NCBI GenBank assembly: GCA_038884575.1 | Contig: JAWABQ010000016.1 | Coordinates: 1-15,550, forward strand | Origin: JAWAAW01 sp038884575 | GTDB lineage: Archaea > Nanobdellota > Nanobdellia > Woesearchaeales > ARS49 | DNA length: 15,550 nt | Reading direction: 5' to 3' | Shown here: positions 7,019 to 13,382 of the stretch, in pieces | How the letters are laid out: each line of letters begins with the position of its first letter | How positions within the stretch are numbered: position 1 is the first letter of the stretch | Made by a program: the position numbers and the translations under genes | Notes under the pieces: model-generated | Told to the model about the DNA's origin: nothing | Seen by the model: the letters and a program-made list of their open reading frames with translations, nothing else | Databases searched by the model: none

Positions 7019-7210
7019 CTAGTGCCTGTGGTGCTTCCAGAGGATAAAAATGATGCCAAAGGGAATAAGGGCAAACATTGCAATTGACAAGACCATGCTG
7101 AACACGTCTGCTTTTGCCGGCTGGGTGAAATAAATCACAGACGCGAACAGGACCACAAAGAAAATTACAATAAACGTGTACAATCCCAGCAACCTGCAAA
7201 GCGGCTTCAT
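7019..7210 (-). CDS. Small two-helix membrane protein, 63 aa
   Basis: The protein begins MKPLCRLLGLYTF and has two hydrophobic segments: residues about 8-29 (TFIVIFFVVLFASVIYF) and about 37-58 (FSMVLSIAMFALIPFGIIFI). A short PAKAD loop joins them and the basic tail WKHHRH closes it. No family is recognised. Its ATG overlaps the methyltransferase stop codon as ATGA, so it is probably translated by coupling on the same transcript. A second opening in a neighbouring frame (7008-7199) lacks membrane character and was not chosen. Confidence 0.7.
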   Translation of the reverse strand: MKPLCRLLGLYTFIVIFFVVLFASVIYFTQPAKADVFSMVLSIAMFALIPFGIIFILWKHHRH

Positions 7211-8145
7211 GGTTTTGTTATTTTGGCAACGAAAAAGCCCTCTGTGTCATTGTCCTGGGGCCAGATGCGAAGGCAGTCTTTAACTTCTTTTCGGTAAGCC
7301 TTGCCCTCAAATTCAGCAATTGCAGGGCTTCTCCTGATGTTCAGCTCAATCGGAACAACCCTTGCATCAGTGTTGTCAAGCAAATAACTGATTACTGCCT
7401 CGTCCTCTTCAGGCTCTGTCGAGCAGGTCGAGTAAACAAGAGTCCCGCCTCTTGCAAGCAACCCATAAGCAGCAAAAATCATCTTCCTCTGCATTGCTGC
7501 AAGGCGCTTAATCATTTCAGGATTCCACATCAGAATAGTCTTTATGCTCTTCCTTATGGTGCCTGTCCCAGAGCACGGAGCATCAAGGAGGATTTTGTCA
7601 AACTCCATACCCCTCATCTGCTCGCCCTTCATCAGCGTGATTATTGCATTAAGCACGCCACACCTCTGCAGATTAATCCCAAGGGCGGCAAGCCTGGCTC
7701 CTGCCACGTCATTGGCCACAAGAATACCCTCATTGCCCATCATCTGCGCCATCTGCGACGCCTTTGAGCCAGGAGCAGCAGCCATGTCAAGCACACGCTC
7801 GCCAGGCTTTGGGTCCAAAACAAGGGGCGGAATCATTGATGCAGCCTCCTGCACATAATAATAGCCAAGGCAGTGCTCAACAGTGTTGCCAACATCAAGC
7901 CTGCCATGCTTGCTCTCAATGTAAAAACCCTCCCTGCACCAGGGGATTTGCTCAAGATTCCAGTCATTTGAAAGCCTTGAAATAACTTCCTTGACAGGCT
8001 TTTTCAAAGTGTTAACCCTGATGCTCTTGCGAAGAAAACTTAGCGTGAACTTCCTGTATTCATCCCAGTCTGTGAGCCTGGAATACCTCTCAACAAACTT
8101 CTCCTTGAATTCAGGATAGCTTGGAATCGGCTTGAGCTCGAACAT
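7207..8145 (-). CDS. NOP2/Sun (RsmB/Trm4-like) RNA m5C methyltransferase
   Basis: This is a SAM-dependent cytosine-5 methyltransferase acting on tRNA or rRNA. The 312 residues have a short N-terminal region (RVNTLKKPVKEVISRL) and YYVQEAASM before the Rossmann fold. The SAM motif is VLDMAAAPGSKASQMAQ (about 118-134). Motif IV LLDAPCSGTGT contains C191, and motif VI VYSTCSTEPEEDEAV contains C241, the expected nucleophile. The C-terminus has the typical RIWPQDNDTEGFFVAKI. Short archaeal members of this size include tRNA methyltransferases of the Trm4 type, but I cannot fix the exact substrate. The ATG at 8145 lies 27 bases after a TATA-like GTTTTTAAAC (8168-8177), so the transcript is probably leaderless. 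Confidence 0.93.
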   Translation of the reverse strand: MFELKPIPSYPEFKEKFVERYSRLTDWDEYRKFTLSFLRKSIRVNTLKKPVKEVISRLSNDWNLEQIPWCREGFYIESKHGRLDVGNTVEHCLGYYYVQEAASMIPPLVLDPKPGERVLDMAAAPGSKASQMAQMMGNEGILVANDVAGARLAALGINLQRCGVLNAIITLMKGEQMRGMEFDKILLDAPCSGTGTIRKSIKTILMWNPEMIKRLAAMQRKMIFAAYGLLARGGTLVYSTCSTEPEEDEAVISYLLDNTDARVVPIELNIRRSPAIAEFEGKAYRKEVKDCLRIWPQDNDTEGFFVAKITKP

Positions 8146-8167
8146 AAAAGGCAGAAAACAACTGCCT

Positions 8168-8177
8168 GTTTAAAAAC
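8168..8177 (-). promoter_or_regulatory. TATA box for the methyltransferase
   Basis: GTTTTTAAAC on the minus strand is centred about 27 bases before the ATG at 8145, the leaderless spacing. It lies partly within the gap of 34 bases after the preceding gene's stop. Confidence 0.55.
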
Positions 8178-8179
8178 CC

Positions 8180-8731
8180 TTACACAGAAAGCAGCAGCCT
8201 TATGAACTCAAAAAACAGCTCATGGAACTGGCTGCACTTGCCGTCGCACTGAATTATTTCCTGCCACTTGTTCCTTACCGTGCGCAGGTTAAGCTCCTCA
8301 ACCTGCCTGTTTGCCTCGCTCAATGCGTTTGAGAACTCTATTATTTTCTCCGAATTGCCCCAGTACCTGTTTGCAGTAATGGCATTCACTATTATTTCAG
8401 CATGGGGCACCTCTTTTGGCTTCTCAACAGCAACCATAAGGAGGAAGTCAAAATAATCATCCTGATTGCAGGAATTTGCAGCAATGCAGGCGCTCAGCGA
8501 AGCCCACTGCGCAGATATCCCCGGGCTCTTCATCATGCCAATCTGCCTGTCCATCTCAGTAATTATCTCTGCCATTCCGACAGTGTCATTTGTCGTGCGC
8601 AATGACATTGCATCCATCATCAGCCCTGGCGGCGAAGGCTTTTCCCTCACTATCTGCCATACCCCGAAAAAAAGGGCAATCAGGAATACCACAGCTATAA
8701 TCCATGTGAGCACTCTCTTCCAGTTTGTCAT
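8180..8731 (-). CDS. Membrane-anchored orphan protein, 183 aa
   Basis: No family is recognised. The ATG at 8731 is chosen because it starts MTNWKRVLTWIIAVVFLIAL, a basic N-terminus followed by one membrane segment (about 8-26), and because a TATA box GTTTAAATAC (8753-8762) lies about 27 bases upstream. A longer reading to 8935 would run into the divergent gene and is rejected. The remaining 155 or so residues probably face outside and are helical. They carry two close Cys pairs, CIAANSC and CDGKC, which could form disulfides. Met-rich stretches (GLMMDAMSLR, DRQIGMMKSP) are also present. It resembles the N-anchored single-pass proteins common in DPANN archaea, but no function can be read from it. 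Confidence 0.72.
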   Translation of the reverse strand: MTNWKRVLTWIIAVVFLIALFFGVWQIVREKPSPPGLMMDAMSLRTTNDTVGMAEIITEMDRQIGMMKSPGISAQWASLSACIAANSCNQDDYFDFLLMVAVEKPKEVPHAEIIVNAITANRYWGNSEKIIEFSNALSEANRQVEELNLRTVRNKWQEIIQCDGKCSQFHELFFEFIRLLLSV

Positions 8732-8752
8732 GTCCCCGAAACAAATGTTCTG

Positions 8753-8762
8753 GTATTTAAAC
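8753..8762 (-). promoter_or_regulatory. TATA box for the membrane-anchored orphan
   Basis: GTTTAAATAC on the minus strand lies 26-27 bases before the ATG at 8731. It is part of the divergent gap that also carries the plus-strand promoter element near 8781. Confidence 0.6.
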
Positions 8763-8780
8763 TTGACTTTTTTGCACAAG

Positions 8781-8821
8781 ATTAATAAATACCAAGTCAA
8801 TTTTTGAAAGCAGCGGGGTGA
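8781..8821 (+). promoter_or_regulatory. TATA element and Shine-Dalgarno of the 189-aa orphan
   Basis: ATTAATAAAT at 8781-8790 is a TATA-like element. GGGGTGA at 8815-8821 is a Shine-Dalgarno-like site six bases before ATG 8828. The spacing predicts a short leader of about 15 bases, unlike the leaderless neighbours. The site decides the start at 8828 over the GTG at 8822. Confidence 0.6.
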
Positions 8822-8827
8822 GTGCAT

Positions 8828-9397
8828 ATGCCAAAATACAGCAACAATTACTGCCGCATTTACGTGGCAAAACAAACACGGGAAGAGATTATTCAGGGGC
8901 AGCCAAGGATATACATTACAGACCTTGAAAACCAAATCATTCCAGGACGCTCAGAGGCATTTTTTAAACACGATTCTGATGGCAAAAAGCGGATAATGAA
9001 AGAGCTAAAGCCAGGACAAAAGGCTGCAATACTGCCATTGGACCAGAACATCACACCCCTGCATATGGAGATTACAATCGGCGAAGTTTACAGGATAACC
9101 GGCGCGCAATACGAGCACCTGCTCTGCGTGGTTGAAGCCGGCAGGGCAGCATACGAAGATGCCAAAGCCAGGCTGACCGGCTCATACCAGGAGCGCATTG
9201 AGCAATTGCGCGCACAGCTGGCAAAATTGGAGAACGAGATGCGGGGGCAGGTTAATTCCCTCCAAAGGCCATTAAGCCTTGAAGACACCCTGCGCTCATA
9301 CGTTTCCTGCGCATGCAGGCAGAAATTCCGCGAAGCCTCGCTATGCCATTCAGACAAGGCACTGCAAGAATACTTCTGCAGGACAAAGAAAAGATAA
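8828..9397 (+). CDS. Coiled-coil orphan protein, 189 aa
   Basis: No family is recognised. Residues about 1-95 look globular with beta character (YCRIYVAKQTREE, QPRIYITDLENQIIPGR, AILPLDQNITPLHMEITIGE). Residues about 100-150 form a charged coiled coil (YQERIEQLRAQLAKLENEMR). The C-terminal 40 residues are Cys-containing and basic (SYVSCACRQKF, SLCHSDKALQEYFCRTKKR). The two CxC/Cys clusters could bind metal, but spacing does not match a standard zinc finger that I know. ATG 8828 is supported by the GGGGTGA site. Its TAA ends at 9397, directly abutting the stop codon of convergent rpl11 with no bases between. Confidence 0.72.
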   Translation: MPKYSNNYCRIYVAKQTREEIIQGQPRIYITDLENQIIPGRSEAFFKHDSDGKKRIMKELKPGQKAAILPLDQNITPLHMEITIGEVYRITGAQYEHLLCVVEAGRAAYEDAKARLTGSYQERIEQLRAQLAKLENEMRGQVNSLQRPLSLEDTLRSYVSCACRQKFREASLCHSDKALQEYFCRTKKR

Positions 9398-10156
9398 TCA
9401 CTTCTTTGCTTCTTCCTTCTTTGCGCCGGCTGCAGGCGCCGCGCCAGGTGCCGCGGCTGCGCCTTCCACTGGCAATAATTCGTCGATAAGCAAGGTCGGG
9501 ATCTTGGCCTCGACAAGCTTTGCCTTGATTTCCCCCCTTGGCTTGCCTGTCATCTCTGCGATTATCTTCTTCGCAAGCGCCTCGAGCTCTGCGCGCCTCT
9601 TTGTGATTTCCTCCTGCAGCTTCTTCTTCTCCTCCTCAAGCTTCTTGAGCTCTTCCGCGGAAAGCTCTGTCTTCTCCGCCCTGATTTCCTCCTTGTAGGC
9701 GCCCTGATTAATCTCTGCAATAATCGCCTTTGGCTCCTTGCCCTCAACAAGCACGCCCATTGAGGTGCACGTGCCAATTACCTCCTTGACTTTTGCAAAC
9801 ATGTCCTTGCCAAGCAATGAGCCTTCCTTCATCTTTGCAATCTTGATTATCTGCTCAATCTTCAGGTCAGCAACCTTGTCAACATTCGGCGCTCCAGAAC
9901 CCTTCTCAATTCCCGCCTCCTTCTTAATCAGCGCAGAAACAGGGGGCGTGCCAACCTCGATGGTGAATGACTTGTCACTGGTTTCAACAATAATCTTTAC
10001 AGGAACCTGCATTCCCTTGAAAACAGCAGTCTTTTTGTTAATCTCGGCAATAACCTGCCCTATGTTGACGCCGAGAGGGCCAAGTGCAGGGCCCAATGGC
10101 GGCGCTGCTGTTGCCTTTCCGCCTTCAACAAGCTGTTCTATGCTCTGCTTTGCCAT
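9398..10156 (-). CDS. rpl11: 50S ribosomal protein L11 with long C-terminal extension
   Basis: L11 binds the GTPase-associated region of 23S rRNA and forms the base of the ribosomal stalk. Residues 1-70 are the N-terminal domain (GGKATAAPPLGPALGPLGVN, TFIEV-like FTIEVGTPPVS). Residues about 71-152 are the rRNA-binding domain (LIKKEAGIEKGSG, IIKIAKMKEGSLLG, VIGTCTSMGVLVEG). Most archaeal L11 proteins end around residue 160. Here about 95 residues follow: a Glu/Lys coiled coil (about 163-200), a short folded-looking segment (RGEIKAKLVEAKIPTLLIDE) and an Ala/Pro/Lys tail (AAAAPGAAPAAGAKKEEAKK) reminiscent of the hinge of stalk protein L12. A TATA-like GCTTAAAAGC (10180-10189) about 28 bases upstream suggests a leaderless transcript from ATG 10156, besides read-through from spt5. 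Confidence 0.96.
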   Translation of the reverse strand: MAKQSIEQLVEGGKATAAPPLGPALGPLGVNIGQVIAEINKKTAVFKGMQVPVKIIVETSDKSFTIEVGTPPVSALIKKEAGIEKGSGAPNVDKVADLKIEQIIKIAKMKEGSLLGKDMFAKVKEVIGTCTSMGVLVEGKEPKAIIAEINQGAYKEEIRAEKTELSAEELKKLEEEKKKLQEEITKRRAELEALAKKIIAEMTGKPRGEIKAKLVEAKIPTLLIDELLPVEGAAAAPGAAPAAGAKKEEAKK

Positions 10157-10179
10157 TTTAACCGTGCGACCTGTGAAAT

Positions 10180-10189
10180 GCTTTTAAGC
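10180..10189 (-). promoter_or_regulatory. TATA box for rpl11
   Basis: GCTTAAAAGC on the minus strand lies in the 34-base gap between spt5 and rpl11, centred about 28 bases before the rpl11 ATG. This suggests rpl11 can be transcribed separately from spt5. Confidence 0.5.
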
Positions 10190-10190
10190 C

Positions 10191-10745
10191 TTATGGTCCG
10201 AGCGGGCCAAGGGGGCCGCCGCCACTGCTTGGGGCTTCCTCTTCCTCCTCTGCCTCCTCTTCCTTTTCCCCGCCTGCCGTCTCCCTCCTTATGACCTTGA
10301 CAGCGTCCATCCTGACAGTGATTGGAATCGGCACTGCAGCGCCAAGAAGCTCCACAACAACCTCCTCCTTTGCCTTGTCAATCCTTGTGATTTTTGCCTG
10401 CTCGCGCTTGAAAGGACCTGAGATTATCTCCACAATGTCATTCTTCCTGATGTCAACCTCGCGCTTTACCTGCTCAAGCATGTGCTCTATTTCCCTGTAC
10501 TCAATCTCCTTCGGCAGTATTCCGCGAGCATAAGGCACGTTGAATGCTGCCTGCTCTGCGTTCTGCCTGTCAGCTGCCTCAAGGAAGATGTAGCCGCGCA
10601 TGCCATGCGGCCTTATGACTGCAAATACCTCGAGGTTTTTCTTCCTGATGTTGCTCGCCACAAAGTCCATAACCTGGTCTTCGCGGTTTGCTGTCGTGCG
10701 CAACGCAAAGATGTGCGTTGATATTGCCTTTCCCTCGTCTGCCAT
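10191..10745 (-). CDS. spt5: Transcription elongation factor Spt5 (archaeal NusG)
   Basis: Archaeal Spt5 pairs with Spt4 and clamps RNA polymerase to raise processivity. Residues about 8-92 form the NGN domain (HIFALRTTANREDQV, RPHGMRGYIFLEA, PYARGILPKEIEYREIEHML). Residues about 97-153 form the KOW domain (DIRKNDIVEIISGPFKREQA, VVELLGAAVPIPITV). Archaeal homologues usually end near the KOW domain. This one adds about 30 residues: an acidic run (GEKEEEAEEEEE) and a Gly/Pro/Leu end (SSGGGPLGPLGP). The neighbourhood with secE upstream and rpl11 downstream is the conserved archaeal arrangement. Upstream AT-rich elements at 10784-10797 and 10810-10821 are both possible TATA boxes, so the leader length is uncertain. 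Confidence 0.95.
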   Translation of the reverse strand: MADEGKAISTHIFALRTTANREDQVMDFVASNIRKKNLEVFAVIRPHGMRGYIFLEAADRQNAEQAAFNVPYARGILPKEIEYREIEHMLEQVKREVDIRKNDIVEIISGPFKREQAKITRIDKAKEEVVVELLGAAVPIPITVRMDAVKVIRRETAGGEKEEEAEEEEEAPSSGGGPLGPLGP

Positions 10746-10871
10746 GATTTTTCCTTACCCTAGCTCAGAATTTTTCTTTACTAGAATAATAAGAAGGATA
10801 TCGACCGCCCCTTTAAAAAGGTTTGTATTTAAGCCCCCTTGGCCTGCTTGCCACCAGGCACGCCCTTGGCA
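10746..10871. promoter_or_regulatory. spt5 upstream region with two candidate TATA elements
   Basis: The 126-base gap holds TTCTTATTATTC on the minus strand at 10785-10796, the near-palindrome CCTTTTTAAAGG at 10810-10821 and CTTAAATAC near 10828-10836. Any of these could place the spt5 start site. A purine-rich AGGGTAAGG ends a few bases before the ATG and may act as a weak ribosome-binding site. I see no RNA gene here. Confidence 0.4.
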
Positions 10872-11591
10872 TCAACCCCTTTGTTTTTTGCACTCACGAT
10901 AGAGGCTGTTAAGGTAATTGAGGAATTCAGGCGGCCTGATTTCAAGGGCTTTGCTGAAGCCATCCCTGTCATACACCTCCCTTGCCATGATTCCCAGGCT
11001 GATTGCTGCTGTTGTCGCGCGGTCAAGCTGCGGCCCATCCTCCCTGGCAATCCTGTCAATGCTTTCAACCATTTCCTGCACAAGCTGCCTGCTCTCATTT
11101 TCAGGCTTGTCCCTCCACCGCTGAAGCGTACTTGCATATGCCGTGATAAACATGGATGCAACATCAAATGCAGGGCAGGCTGTCATGTAATTCCCGCGCG
11201 ACTGGGAAACCTCCAAAGGACCGCTGACTGTGAGGCAATACCACGTGTCCTCGTCGCTGTCACCATCAGGCTTTGGAAGAAACCTCCTTGTGAGCCTCCT
11301 GCCCATGAAAAATGCAGCAGCATCCATTGCCTCCTCTTTAAGGAATTCATCATCAAGCTCAGGCAGATATGTTTTCACGCTGCAGCCATAAACAGGGTGG
11401 ACGCAGATGTATGCCCTTCCGCCGTCTGACATCAGCTCAGAGCGCTTTGCAATTTCTTTCTCAGCCTCAGGATCGCGCTTTTCCTGCAATTCAACAGTCG
11501 GGATTCCTGCCTTTACCCCAGTAGCCTCTTCAAGCTTCTTAATGCACTCCATGAACTCATTGACAAGGCGGTATACTGTCAGCTTTTCCAT
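10872..11591 (-). CDS. Orphan protein, 239 aa, inserted between secE and spt5
   Basis: I do not recognise this family. It appears soluble and mixed alpha/beta. An N-terminal helical part (LTVYRLVNEFMECIKKLEEA) is followed by a beta-like GGRAYICVHPVYGCSVKTYL, an acidic PKPDGDSDEDTWYCLTV and a long helical C-terminal half (ASMFITAYASTLQRWRDKP, LDRATTAAISLGIMAREVYD). Six or so Cys residues are scattered without a zinc-binding pattern. ATG 11591 is chosen because a TATA-like GCTTTAAAAGC (11615-11625) lies about 28 bases upstream. It sits on the same strand inside the conserved secE-spt5 neighbourhood, which could hint at a link to transcription, translation or secretion, but position alone does not show this. 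Confidence 0.75.
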   Translation of the reverse strand: MEKLTVYRLVNEFMECIKKLEEATGVKAGIPTVELQEKRDPEAEKEIAKRSELMSDGGRAYICVHPVYGCSVKTYLPELDDEFLKEEAMDAAAFFMGRRLTRRFLPKPDGDSDEDTWYCLTVSGPLEVSQSRGNYMTACPAFDVASMFITAYASTLQRWRDKPENESRQLVQEMVESIDRIAREDGPQLDRATTAAISLGIMAREVYDRDGFSKALEIRPPEFLNYLNSLYRECKKQRG

Positions 11592-11614
11592 AAAAAAACA
11601 GAAATAGGCAGGCT

Positions 11615-11625
11615 GCTTTTAAAGC
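11615..11625 (-). promoter_or_regulatory. TATA box for the 239-aa orphan
   Basis: GCTTTAAAAGC on the minus strand lies directly after the secE stop codon and about 28 bases before ATG 11591. It fits the leaderless promoter pattern of the window. Confidence 0.55.
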
Positions 11626-11626
11626 T

Positions 11627-11986
11627 TCAGAATATCAGCTCCTTCAAAAAGTGGACAACAAACCCGATAAAACCCACAACCACGATTCCAATCCCTGAAA
11701 CCTTGACTATTGTCTTGAACTCTGTGCTGTCAGGCCTCTTTGTGACCCTCAGCACCCTTTTGCATTCGACAGCAAAGTCCTTCAGCTTCTGCCATCTGGA
11801 AGGCTTTGCCTCCTCTCCGGCAGTTGTCTTTGGCACAAAAACCTGCGTTGGCTGCGCAATCTGCTCAGGCTCCTTCTGAACCTCAGCCGGAACCTCATCT
11901 GCCCTTATGGGCTCTGCCGGCTGCGTTGGAATCTGCTGTTCAGCAGCAGGCGCTTCAACACCCTCTGGCTTCTTTTCCTCATCCAT
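11627..11986 (-). CDS. secE: Preprotein translocase subunit SecE/Sec61-gamma with long N-terminal tail
   Basis: SecE is the small clamp subunit of the SecYEG protein-conducting channel. The core is at residues about 63-119: an amphipathic cytosolic helix (SRWQKLKDFAVECKRVLRVT), the KRPDSTEF hinge, and one membrane helix (KVSGIGIVVVGFIGFVVHFL, about 95-114). Typical archaeal Sec61-gamma proteins are about 60 residues. This one has about 60 extra N-terminal residues rich in Pro, Glu, Ala and Gln, probably disordered in the cytosol. ATG 11986 is preferred over GTG 11992 because the TATA box at 12011-12018 lies about 28 bases upstream. It follows ftsZ and precedes spt5 as in many archaea. Confidence 0.93.
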   Translation of the reverse strand: MDEEKKPEGVEAPAAEQQIPTQPAEPIRADEVPAEVQKEPEQIAQPTQVFVPKTTAGEEAKPSRWQKLKDFAVECKRVLRVTKRPDSTEFKTIVKVSGIGIVVVGFIGFVVHFLKELIF

Positions 11987-12010
11987 AAACACAAAAAATC
12001 AGCATTCGCT

Positions 12011-12018
12011 TTATATAA
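12011..12018 (-). promoter_or_regulatory. TATA box for secE
   Basis: TTATATAA lies about 28 bases before the secE ATG at 11986, in the context CTTATATAAAGCG on the minus strand. Transcription is expected to start at or very near that ATG. Confidence 0.65.
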
Positions 12019-12041
12019 GTTTCGAGAAAGGACAGCGTTAG

Positions 12042-12130
12042 AAGCGTAAAACTCCAATCGGCTCGCTACGCTTGCAACAAGACGCTCCTCACTCATGCGA
12101 ACCGAACTCTGTTCAGGTTCGCGAGTTCGG
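12042..12130. other. Structured ftsZ-secE spacer: two hairpins plus a competing stem
   Basis: The spacer between ftsZ and secE is about 250 bases long. AAGCGTA (12042-12048) pairs with TACGCTT (12067-12073). GCGAACC (12097-12103) with GAAC (12104-12107) pairs with GTTC (12111-12114) and GGTTCGC (12116-12122), an 11-bp stem with one bulged A and a TCT loop. CCGAACTC (12102-12109) can instead pair with GAGTTCGG (12123-12130), which excludes the previous stem. The block reads richer in G+C than the AT-rich sequence on both sides. It may be a small RNA, an attenuator-like switch, or a mobile non-coding repeat. Confidence 0.55.
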
Positions 12131-12188
12131 AGAAAGAATAATTGAAGAAACTTCCATTATGGTTGGTAACGCGACTGTAAGGAGCCTG

Positions 12189-12226
12189 TTATTTATTGTA
12201 GTTGAAATAAGACAATAAATAAAAAA
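12189..12226 (-). terminator. Probable ftsZ terminator region (T-run plus AT hairpin)
   Basis: About ten bases after the ftsZ stop the minus strand has a T6 run (12221-12226) in GCATTTTTTATTTATTG. Its end overlaps an 11-bp perfect inverted repeat, TTATTTATTGT at 12189-12199 and ACAATAAATAA at 12212-12222, with a 12-base loop. Archaeal termination relies on T-runs, so this is a plausible end of the ftsZ transcript. Confidence 0.5.
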
Positions 12227-12235
12227 TGCAGAACC

Positions 12236-13357
12236 TCAGTCCACAAACTCTATCCCAAGCTCGTTCTCTATCTCCTTCTTTTCCTCGCTGAGCAAGGTCT
12301 TTGTCCTGCCGAAAATCTGCGGGCTCTTCACGCCAGTCACTATGAGCAGGCATTTAAGGGTGCTGCCAAGGTCCTCGTAAATCTGGGCGCCCCAGATTAT
12401 CTTTGCATCCTCTGCAAGCCTTGACGAGACTGTCTCAACAACCTTCCTTGCTTCAGCAAGCGTCAGGTCCTTTGAGCCTGAAATGTTAATCAATGCACCA
12501 GTTGCCCCTGTGATGTCAACATCCAGAAGCGGATTTGAAACAGCCTTCTCAACAGCCTCTGTGGCCCTGTTCTCGCTGTCGCTCTCACCAACCCCGATAA
12601 GCGCAACACCGCCGTTCCTCATAACAGCCCTGATGTCCGCAAAGTCAAGATTGACAAGCCCTGCCCGCGTGACAAGCTCTGCAATGCCCTTGACGGCATT
12701 AGTCAGTATCTCATCAGCAACCTTGAAAGCAGTGTGCAATGGCAAGTCAGGGGCAAGCTCAAGCAGCTTGTCATTCGGGATTACAATCAGGGTATCAACC
12801 AGCTGCTCAAGCTTTTCCAGCCCGATAACAGCATTCTCATAGCGCCTGTTGCCCTCCATTGTAAAAGGCATTGTCACAACGCCGACAGTAAGGGCACCCA
12901 TCCTCTTTGCAATATCAGCAACAACAGGTGCGCTTCCTGTGCCTGTGCCTCCTCCAAGCCCGCAGGTAATGAACACCATGTCAGCGCCCTGCAGGGAATT
13001 CTTGATGTCGTGCTCATTCTCCCTTGCAGCCTCCTCGCCAAGCTTCGGGTCAGAGCCTGCACCAAGCCCTTTTGTGGTTTCCCTGCCGATAAGGATTTTC
13101 TTGTCAGAAGTTGTGTAAAGCAAATCCTGGGCGTCTGTATTGACCGCGATTGTTTCAGAGCCCTCAATGCCGACCTCTGTAATCCTGTTTATTGTGTTAT
13201 TCCCGCCGCCGCCGCAGCCAACCACCTTGATTGTGGCGCGCTGCTTTGAAAGCATCTCCTCAAGCTCAACATCTGCCGAGTTCTGCGCCTGGGGCTTCTT
13301 GTTTGTCAGCTTAGGGTCATTTGACGCAGGAGAACCAATCGGTCGTGCAAAGTCCAT
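12236..13357 (-). CDS. ftsZ: Cell division GTPase FtsZ (archaeal)
   Basis: FtsZ polymerises with GTP at midcell to form the division ring. The 373 residues include a disordered N-terminus (1-40, PASNDPKLTNKKPQAQ), then the GTPase domain: VVGCGGGGNNTINRI (about 45-59), NTDAQDL, and the tubulin signature GGGTGTG at 135-141. The synergy loop NLDFADIRAVM (236-246) supplies D238 and D241 for GTP hydrolysis in the next subunit. The C-terminal domain ends in the short acidic tail ENELGIEFVD, a candidate partner-binding peptide. Unlike most neighbours, ATG 13357 is preceded by a clear Shine-Dalgarno site AAGGTGA (13364-13370) and an approximately 60-base leader with a stable hairpin. Next on the strand is secE, the usual archaeal order. 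Confidence 0.97.
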   Translation of the reverse strand: MDFARPIGSPASNDPKLTNKKPQAQNSADVELEEMLSKQRATIKVVGCGGGGNNTINRITEVGIEGSETIAVNTDAQDLLYTTSDKKILIGRETTKGLGAGSDPKLGEEAARENEHDIKNSLQGADMVFITCGLGGGTGTGSAPVVADIAKRMGALTVGVVTMPFTMEGNRRYENAVIGLEKLEQLVDTLIVIPNDKLLELAPDLPLHTAFKVADEILTNAVKGIAELVTRAGLVNLDFADIRAVMRNGGVALIGVGESDSENRATEAVEKAVSNPLLDVDITGATGALINISGSKDLTLAEARKVVETVSSRLAEDAKIIWGAQIYEDLGSTLKCLLIVTGVKSPQIFGRTKTLLSEEKKEIENELGIEFVD

Positions 13358-13363
13358 GTTTAT

Positions 13364-13370
13364 TCACCTT
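13364..13370 (-). promoter_or_regulatory. Shine-Dalgarno site of ftsZ
   Basis: AAGGTGA on the minus strand lies six bases before the ftsZ ATG. It is the best ribosome-binding site in the window and marks ftsZ as a leadered message. Confidence 0.75.
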
Positions 13371-13382
13371 CCGCAGGAAGAC

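Noticed and set aside
10829..11167. Frame ending in AKGVPGGKQAKGA, overlapping the 239-aa orphan
   Set aside because: Lies in another frame of a gene with better coding character; the Lys/Gly-rich end comes from antisense-like composition. A frameshift at the orphan's end is possible but there is no support.
11905..12096. 63-aa reading frame starting MSEERLVASVASRLEF
   Set aside because: It overlaps secE in another frame and its first half is encoded by the structured spacer. No promoter or ribosome site supports it. The spacer is reported as a structured region instead.
12097..12130. tRNA gene or tRNA fragment in the ftsZ-secE spacer
   Set aside because: GGTTCGC resembles a T-loop, but no acceptor stem, anticodon arm or CCA-compatible fold can be assembled around it.
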